Source of the DNA: Chrysochromulina parva
Lineage: Eukaryota > Haptophyta > Prymnesiales > Chrysochromulinaceae
DNA: 11,061 nucleotides
Reading direction: 5' to 3'
Assembly: GCA_002887195.1 (NCBI GenBank)
Contig: PJAB01001996.1
Span: forward strand, 1-11,061
Shown here: positions 6,557 to 11,061 of the stretch, one piece after another
Layout: each line of letters starts with the position of its first letter
How positions within the stretch are numbered: position 1 is the first letter of the stretch
The notes under the pieces: model-generated
Database searches by the model: none
What the model was told of the DNA's origin: nothing
The model's input: the letters and a program-made list of their open reading frames with translations, nothing else
Program-made: the position numbers and the translations under genes

Positions 6557-7765
6557 ATGGGTCGGCGCACTCGCGTCGCCGGGAAAGAGATCGACTTGGT
6601 CTCCGTTCAGGTAATTGAGCCCACACAATGGAGCGAAGTCACCAGCAGCAGCGGCAGCGGCATCAAGGTACACCACGAGCAGCCGCAAAACGACGATCTT
6701 GTGATCACCGCCTCAATTAAGATGAACCTGCTACTTCTCATCGGTAAGGTCGCCGCGTGCGTCATGATCCTCTCGCCCGTCATCGTTGCATCGCTCATCG
6801 ACTCAGCTGTCGATGTTCTCGTGCAAGTTGCGCTCTTCTGGGCGAACAAGATCGCACGGCTTGAGGTGAATGCTGAGGTGGCGAGCATGTATCCGGCGGG
6901 ACGAGGGCAGCTCGAGCCTGTGAGCATCGTCGTGTGTGCGGCACTTAAGTGCGCCGGAATGATAGCAGTCGCCATCGAGGCCTTGGGAGACTTGTACGCG
7001 GGCGATCCACAACACGGGCGCGACAAGCACGGGCTGCAGCATATCTGGCGGCGCCACTTTGAGGCAGTGTGTACGCTCGCGCTGCTCTCAGTGACCAAAT
7101 TCTTCTTCTGCATCTGGTGCGAGCTCGTGGTGCGTGGGCGGCGCGGCACGAGCACCGAGACGATGCGCGCCGTCCTCGCCGACAACCAGAACGACGTCAC
7201 GCTCTCAGCGGGCGCGCTGGTGGCTCTCATCGTGACGCAACTCTCATCCTCCCTGTGGTGGGTTGACGCAGCGGCGGCGCTGCTGCTCGCGGCCTTCATC
7301 GTGGTGCGCTGGGCGACGCAAGGGCGCGAGCAGGTGGAGCTGATCATCGGGCGTGCTGCGGATCCACGATTCCTCGAGATGGTGCGAGATATCGCCGAGA
7401 CGCACGATCCGTCGACGACGCTAGACGTCGTGCGCGCTTACCATTTTGGGCCAAGATTCCTTGTGGAGCTCGAGATGATTATGGATGAGCACACGGAGCT
7501 GCGCGAGAGTCACGACTGTGGCATCCTGCTCCAGCACAAGATCGAGGCGCTCCCGCAGGTCGAAAGATGCTTCGTGCACATTGACTATCAGCCGCGCGAG
7601 GTGGACGACCACGACCTTCGCACGCCGGTGGCGAGGAAGGTGCACACATCGCACGAGCTCCGAGCCTCCGAGGAGCACAAGGACTCGAACGGTGCCTCCG
7701 CGTTGCTCTCGGCCACCTCGCTCACCTCCTTGCTCGCTTTTGACGAGGAGCGCCATCCCACGTGA
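6557..7765 (+). CDS. Cation diffusion facilitator transporter, Mn-type (plant MTP8-11-like)
   Basis: 402 aa, the normal length for plant-type Mn-CDF proteins, with no intron. CDF carriers export divalent metal from the cytosol into vesicles, vacuole or Golgi by H+ antiport. Residues 57-100 give TM1-TM2 with D82-S-A-V-D86. Next comes YPAGRGQLEPV (112-122), a highly conserved loop of the group, then helices at about 121-143 and 168-190, then TM5 with D209-N-Q-N-D213, and TM6 at about 234-254. DxxxD in both TM2 and TM5 is the signature used to assign manganese; Zn carriers usually have HxxxD. The C-terminal ferredoxin-like cytosolic domain is present (about 265-355), with the ALPQVERCFVHIDYQ strand. 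The 205-bp upstream gap is AT-richer and must hold the promoter. Metal choice is inferred from motif only. Confidence 0.88.
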   Translation: MGRRTRVAGKEIDLVSVQVIEPTQWSEVTSSSGSGIKVHHEQPQNDDLVITASIKMNLLLLIGKVAACVMILSPVIVASLIDSAVDVLVQVALFWANKIARLEVNAEVASMYPAGRGQLEPVSIVVCAALKCAGMIAVAIEALGDLYAGDPQHGRDKHGLQHIWRRHFEAVCTLALLSVTKFFFCIWCELVVRGRRGTSTETMRAVLADNQNDVTLSAGALVALIVTQLSSSLWWVDAAAALLLAAFIVVRWATQGREQVELIIGRAADPRFLEMVRDIAETHDPSTTLDVVRAYHFGPRFLVELEMIMDEHTELRESHDCGILLQHKIEALPQVERCFVHIDYQPREVDDHDLRTPVARKVHTSHELRASEEHKDSNGASALLSATSLTSLLAFDEERHPT

Positions 7766-7981
7766 GGGAGTGTCCATGTCCGTCCGGTGGGAAGCCGCGG
7801 CGCGGGCCCCCCGCCGCATTACTGACCACCCAAGCCAGCTTTAAACAGCGAGTTTTCTGCAAATTTCCAGGCTGGACCTGGGCTGTTCACACACAATTTC
7901 GTCTCGAAGACGGAGCGAGAGTCTGTCTGCTACAAACGGCCTCTGCCTCGCGTGGTGTCGCTTACGTCCAACCCCCTCGCG

Positions 7982-9798
7982 ATGCCGTCCTTGAACAAAG
8001 ACGGCGTCGAGGACGGCGTGGACGACTTTGTCCAGGGCCGCCGCAGCGGCGTGCGCCTGACCGAGGAGCTGGTCCGGCGAAAGGCAGAGCACAACGACGG
8101 CATGCTCTCCACGCTCGAGGAGATCGCTCTGCACCAACTCGACATCGAGAAGATCGAGACGCTCAACAACTGCCGCTGCCTCAAGATCATTTACCTGCAG
8201 TCCAACCTCATCTCCAAGATCGAGGGCCTCTACAAGCTCAAGCACCTTGACTACCTCAACCTCGCACTCAACAACATCGAGCGCATTGAGGGCCTCGAGC
8301 GGTGCGAAGGCCTGTACAAGCTCGACCTGACGTGCAACTTCATCGACCTGGACGAGCTGCACTCGGTCGCCTCGCTCAAGGAGAACCTCGGCCTGCGTGA
8401 CCTCTACCTCACGGGCAACCCATGCATGAGCCATTGGGAAAGCGGCTACCGCGACTACGTGATCGCGACGCTGCCGCAGATCGAGAAGCTCGACGGCACT
8501 GAGGTGACGCGCACGGAGCGTATCAAGGCGATGCAGCGGCTGCCCGAGCTCGAGCGCGAGCTCAAGCTGCTCGCGCCCATAGCCGCCGAGAGGAAGGCCG
8601 AGCAGCGCGCGCGCCAGCGAGAACGCGCGCGTCAGATCGCGTCCGGGGAGCTCGTGGTTGACAACCAGACGGTGGACGAGTGGTGCCCTGAGGTGCGCAT
8701 CCGAGACGCGCGCGAGCTGCGCAAGATCGAGGAGGACAAGAACGCGTACCGGCGCAAGGCGCAGCGCGAGTGCTACCTCTTCCCGGACCAGCCCGCCCGG
8801 GAGCGACGATTCTTCAAAGAGGACGGCACGCCCAACCAGATGAACACGGCCAAGTGGCCTTTCTCGATCGAGGAGGACGGCCAGGCCGTGTATGTGGATG
8901 TCGCGCTGCCCAAGTTCATGGACTCAGCGATGGTGCGGTCCACCTCCGCTGCGACCGCACGCACACATGCACGCACACGCACACATGCACGCGCACGTGA
9001 GGTCCTTGACGCGCGCCTGCCACGAGACAGCCACGCAGGAGGCCCTCGCCTCGGCCGCACGCGCGCCACACGCCGCCACACGGCTCTGCGCGCGCGCTCG
9101 AGGGACGCACCACTGGGTGCGGGGCAGTGATCGAAGAACTCGTGTCCATGTCCCAGCGCGGCAACGCAATGCGGACGAACTTCCCTGCGCAGGGGTTCTG
9201 AGCCCCTCCCAGACGCGCGCCCCCAGACGCGCGCCCCCAGACGCGCGCTTCCTGACGCGCGCCCCAGCCTTGTCCTTCCTGGGCTGCCCAGCAACCGACG
9301 AGCGTGCGTGCTTGCGTGGCTATGTGCGTGCCTTCGCAGGTGGATGTCGACGTGCAGCCCACGTACGTGCGTGTAACCACCGCTCGTGCGAAGGACGAAG
9401 GAGCGGAGAAGAAGAAGAATGTGCTGCAGCTACTGTTGCCCTCCGAGGTGCTCGCAGACGCCTCGATTGCCAAACGCTCGTCGACGACGGGTCATCTGCT
9501 GCTCACGTGCCCGAAGATGTGCCCGGTGGTCGTGTCCAAGGCGCCCATCGAGAAAAAAAAGAAGGAGCGCGAGGCACTCAAGGCGGCGCAAATGCCAACG
9601 CCGATGCTGCAGCCGCCGCCCGCCGAGCCCGCCGAGCCTGGTGCCAACCTTAAGCCGCTCTCGAGCGGCGACAGCATCCGCAGCATCGTGGCAAAGCCTG
9701 GGGAGAAGCCCAAACCCAAGGCAGGCGCCAAAGCGGACATGGTGGAGCAGCTCGGCCCTGATTACGATGATGAGGATGACGTGCCGCCCTTGCTGTGA
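7982..9798 (+). CDS. DNAAF11: Dynein axonemal assembly factor 11 (LRRC6 / tilB homologue), two exons
   Basis: Exons 7982-8932 and 9340-9798, joined in phase 0, give 469 aa, almost the length of the human protein. DNAAF11 works in the cytoplasm with other assembly factors to fold and pre-assemble outer and inner dynein arms, so this organism should have motile flagella. Residues 24-35 (VRLTEELVRRKA) match the usual N-terminus. Leucine-rich repeats cover about 42-147 (LKIIYLQSNLI, LDYLNLALNNIERIEGL, LRDLYLTGNPC), with the LRR cap through about 190. An Arg/Glu-rich coiled coil follows (about 186-262), then a CS/p23-like domain (about 280-390) split by the intron. The joined VDVDVQPTYVRV and SIAKRSSTTGHLLLTCPK are very close to animal DNAAF11. 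The C-terminus ends DDEDDVPPLL, also family-like. A start at 7982 is chosen because it is the only nearby ATG in frame; the first 23 residues are poorly conserved. Confidence 0.95.
8957..8998. repeat. CA/CG-rich alternating purine-pyrimidine tract
   Basis: A run of GCACGCACAC / ACATGCAC units just inside the DNAAF11 intron. Strict alternation of purine and pyrimidine over about 40 bp is typical of sequence able to form Z-DNA. Confidence 0.8.
9209..9264. repeat. Four tandem copies of a 14-bp unit in the DNAAF11 intron
   Basis: Units at 9209, 9223, 9237 and 9251. The first two are identical (CCAGACGCGCGCCC); the third and fourth differ at 2 and 1 positions. It is a GC-rich minisatellite likely to vary in copy number between strains. 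Confidence 0.95.
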
Positions 9799-9997
9799 CA
9801 CCCGCGCGCCCCCGCGCGACGGGGAGACGAAAGTAATCGAGAGCGAGACGCGTATTAAAGGAAGATCAGATGCGACCAATGCGATGGTAACCTTGGCCGT
9901 CGTTATAGCCTGTTCTGAGCCTGTGTTTCGTCACTGTGTACGAGATCGATCGTCCCGACGCAGACGGCACTCGGCCGGAGCCGCGCGCGCAATAATG

Positions 9998-10003
9998 AAT
10001 AAA
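9998..10003 (+). terminator. Possible AATAAA poly(A) signal for DNAAF11
   Basis: An exact AATAAA about 200 nt after the DNAAF11 stop, in a short AT-rich patch (AATAATGAATAAACC) within otherwise GC-rich DNA. Whether this lineage uses AATAAA is not known from the window. Confidence 0.35.
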
Positions 10004-10116
10004 CCTAAAACCACGGCCGACCAGGTCGGGTCACGGGTGGGTCGCGGCCACCGGATCACCCCCCAATGCCCCAAAATTCAAAACGAGAATTAAGCGAGGA
10101 CCACTCCCCGGCGACC

Positions 10117-10136
10117 AGACGGTGTCAGACGGTGTC
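10117..10136. repeat. Perfect 10-bp direct tandem repeat
   Basis: AGACGGTGTC twice in a row, non-coding. Confidence 0.95.
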
Positions 10137-10298
10137 AAGATCCACGACGCATCGTAGGCGGGAAAGGCGGTAGGGCGCGGACCTCCGATCCCGCGCCTGA
10201 TGCGAGGTCCGGTCGGGACATGGCGAGTCGCCTTCGGTCGGGATCGGTATCGCAGTACGTGAAATACGAAAGCGGAAAGGGACTCGTTACCGCATGCT

Positions 10299-10343
10299 CT
10301 CGAGCGGCCGCCTGGAAGTCAAGGAAAGTGGATGCCGCTCGAG
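10299..10343. repeat. Inverted repeat, 10-bp perfect arms, 25-nt loop
   Basis: CTCGAGCGGC at 10299-10308 and GCCGCTCGAG at 10334-10343. A weaker 7-bp pair (GGACCTC/GAGGTCC) and GGCGAGTCGCC lie within the 150 bp upstream. It may be the folding of a 3' UTR or a small RNA; no known RNA family was recognised. Confidence 0.8.
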
Positions 10344-10456
10344 CGCGCGGAGGGCCTATCCCGCTCTGGCGCCTTGCGCTACCAGGCTAACCCTTGCCCG
10401 GGGCCCGGCGGGCCCGGGGGCGGGGCGCGGGCGCAGCGCGGCCGGGGTCGCCGCGC

Positions 10457-10472
10457 CGGGGTCGCGACCCCG
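10457..10472. repeat. 16-bp perfect palindrome
   Basis: CGGGGTCGCGACCCCG, preceded by a half copy (CCGGGGTCGCCG at 10442-10453) and by a GGGCCC-rich hairpin at about 10397-10420. It may be a protein-binding site or simply a product of extreme GC content. Confidence 0.85.
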
Positions 10473-10914
10473 CAGCACTATCAGCCGCCGCGTACAGAGC
10501 TCTTTCGACCCCGTCGCTGCATCGTATACAGACACATAATGAGTGCGTTAGACACAGGACATGACCATGACCCCAGCGCCGCCCGTACACAAATGTTCTA
10601 TGTGTAGTGATTCCACGTCAGCAACTGCCAGCAAAGACGCTGCTGGTGCTGCGCACACATACAAGATACACGAGGTATCACCACACCTCCCCCGCGACAC
10701 CGCAACCCCGACTCTCTGTGGCCGCAGCCGATCCTCTGCGCGCACGGCAAACATGCTTCGAGCACCCCTGTCTCCAAGTGCAGGGGGGGGCCACCAACAG
10801 CACATCCCGCAGTAGAATCGTGTTCTTCCTAGGTGCAGCACCGCCCATTCAGGGGTCACCGACGCGCCACGTCCATTGCCCCTCGCTTGAATCACGGCTA
10901 AAGCAGACGCCCAC

Positions 10915-11061
10915 TCAGTTGGTAGAGTTGATGCTGATGTTGAACTTCTTCACCTTCGTGGGATCGAGGAAGTCCTGCGCGCCTACGCCCATCGCCTCCT
11001 TGGACTGCAGGCCGCGCTTGCCCATCGCCGCGTTCGACACAGTGTCCGCCGCGAGCGCATC
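10915..11061 (-). CDS. C-terminal 48 codons of an unidentified protein (5' partial)
   Basis: The frame is open from the window edge to TGA at 10917-10915, using mainly GC-ending codons as in the neighbouring genes. The tail reads ...GKRGLQSKEAMGVGAQ then DFLDPTKVKKFNISINSTN. The absence of low complexity and the codon use suggest real coding sequence, convergent with DNAAF11. The sequence is too short and lacks a motif I recognise, so no function is given. An NST sequon three residues from the end is unlikely to mean anything in a tail this short. Confidence 0.6.
   Translation of the reverse strand, partial: DALAADTVSNAAMGKRGLQSKEAMGVGAQDFLDPTKVKKFNISINSTN

Larger units (their letters stand above)
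8933..9339 (+). other. DNAAF11 intron (407 nt)
   Basis: ATG|GTGCGG donor at 8933 and CCTTCGCAG|GTGGAT acceptor at 9339, phase 0. Joining them gives MDSAM-VDVDVQPTYV, which aligns without a gap to animal DNAAF11 (MDTSLIEVDVQPTYV), so both sites are fixed by homology. Retention leaves a frame that stops at 9128-9130. The intron is rich in simple repeats. A better-looking donor (GTGAGG at 8998) breaks the frame with the acceptor and was not used. Confidence 0.93.
9799..10914. other. Non-coding convergent stretch with GC-rich inverted repeats
   Basis: 1.1 kb between the DNAAF11 stop and the stop of the last, minus-strand gene. The two open frames of 80-90 codons at 10294-10607 overlap low-complexity GC-rich DNA and have no recognisable domain, so they are not called. 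The 5' part should be the DNAAF11 3' UTR. The middle (about 10110-10480) is notable for short tandem and inverted repeats listed separately. From about 10540 to 10914 nothing was recognised. Confidence 0.6.

Noticed and set aside
7952..7981. Upstream GTG start for DNAAF11
   Set aside because: GTG starts are not expected in a eukaryotic nuclear gene; the in-frame ATG at 7982 is 10 codons downstream and enough for the conserved N-terminus.
8998..9003. GTGAGG as the DNAAF11 donor site
   Set aside because: It is closer to the usual donor consensus but is out of phase with the acceptor and would add a low-complexity Arg/Thr/Ala tract absent from homologues.
10060..10300. Short stretches reminiscent of large-subunit rRNA (GAATTAAGCGAGGA, AGTACGTGAAAT)
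   Set aside because: The matches are 10-14 nt, scattered and not in a context that extends into the conserved core; no rRNA call can be supported.
10294..10607. Open frames of 81 and 91 codons on the plus strand
   Set aside because: Arg/Ala/Gly-rich composition from GC-rich DNA, overlapping inverted repeats, no domain and no homologue recognised.
10911..10940. tRNA D-arm-like string CTCAGTTGGTAGAG
   Set aside because: No matching anticodon arm, T-arm or acceptor stem follows; the bases are explained by the minus-strand coding tail and its stop codon.
1..11061. A CRISPR array, insertion sequence, phage or giant-virus segment
   Set aside because: No spaced direct repeats, transposase, integrase or viral hallmark gene; spliced introns and an axonemal assembly factor argue for a nuclear genome.

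Overview
The window looks like nuclear DNA of a flagellated, GC-rich, compact-genome eukaryotic microalga or related protist. The evidence is one gene with an unmistakable GT...AG intron (a DNAAF11/LRRC6 homologue, which belongs with motile cilia), a second gene with two short phase-0 introns, and a set of secretory-pathway and membrane proteins typical of such organisms. A haptophyte would fit (HTTM-type membrane proteins, capsular-synthesis-like glycosyltransferases), but the lineage is an inference and not proven here. Nothing looks prokaryotic or viral.

Layout. 3-1304 (+) is the 3' part of an HTTM / gamma-carboxylase-like membrane protein gene. 1305-1757 is a convergent intergenic stretch. 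1758-4909 (-) is a three-exon peptide:N-glycanase A-like gene with an unusual C-terminal exon. 4910-5076 is a 167-bp divergent promoter region. 5077-6351 (+) is a DXD-type glycosyltransferase with a C-terminal membrane anchor. 6557-7765 (+) is a cation diffusion facilitator of the Mn type. 7982-9798 (+) is a two-exon DNAAF11. 9799-10914 holds no gene but contains GC-rich inverted repeats. 10915-11061 (-) is the last 48 codons of an unidentified protein that runs off the window.

The genes are not an operon. The clearest functional pairing is the divergent PNGase A-like gene (removal of N-glycans) and the glycosyltransferase (addition of sugars), which share one short promoter region. Both carry several N-glycosylation sequons, so both probably work in the lumen of the secretory pathway or at the cell surface.

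The most interesting signal is in the two introns of the PNGase A-like gene. In both, the first ~20 nt of the intron copy the first ~20 nt of the following exon. The second intron is two near-identical tandem units, and the two introns share their 3' ends. This is the expected footprint of intron birth by tandem duplication of an AGGT-containing segment, or of a small introner-like family. It also creates a perfect AG|GT junction inside intron 2 that could act as a zero-length-exon (recursive) splice site.
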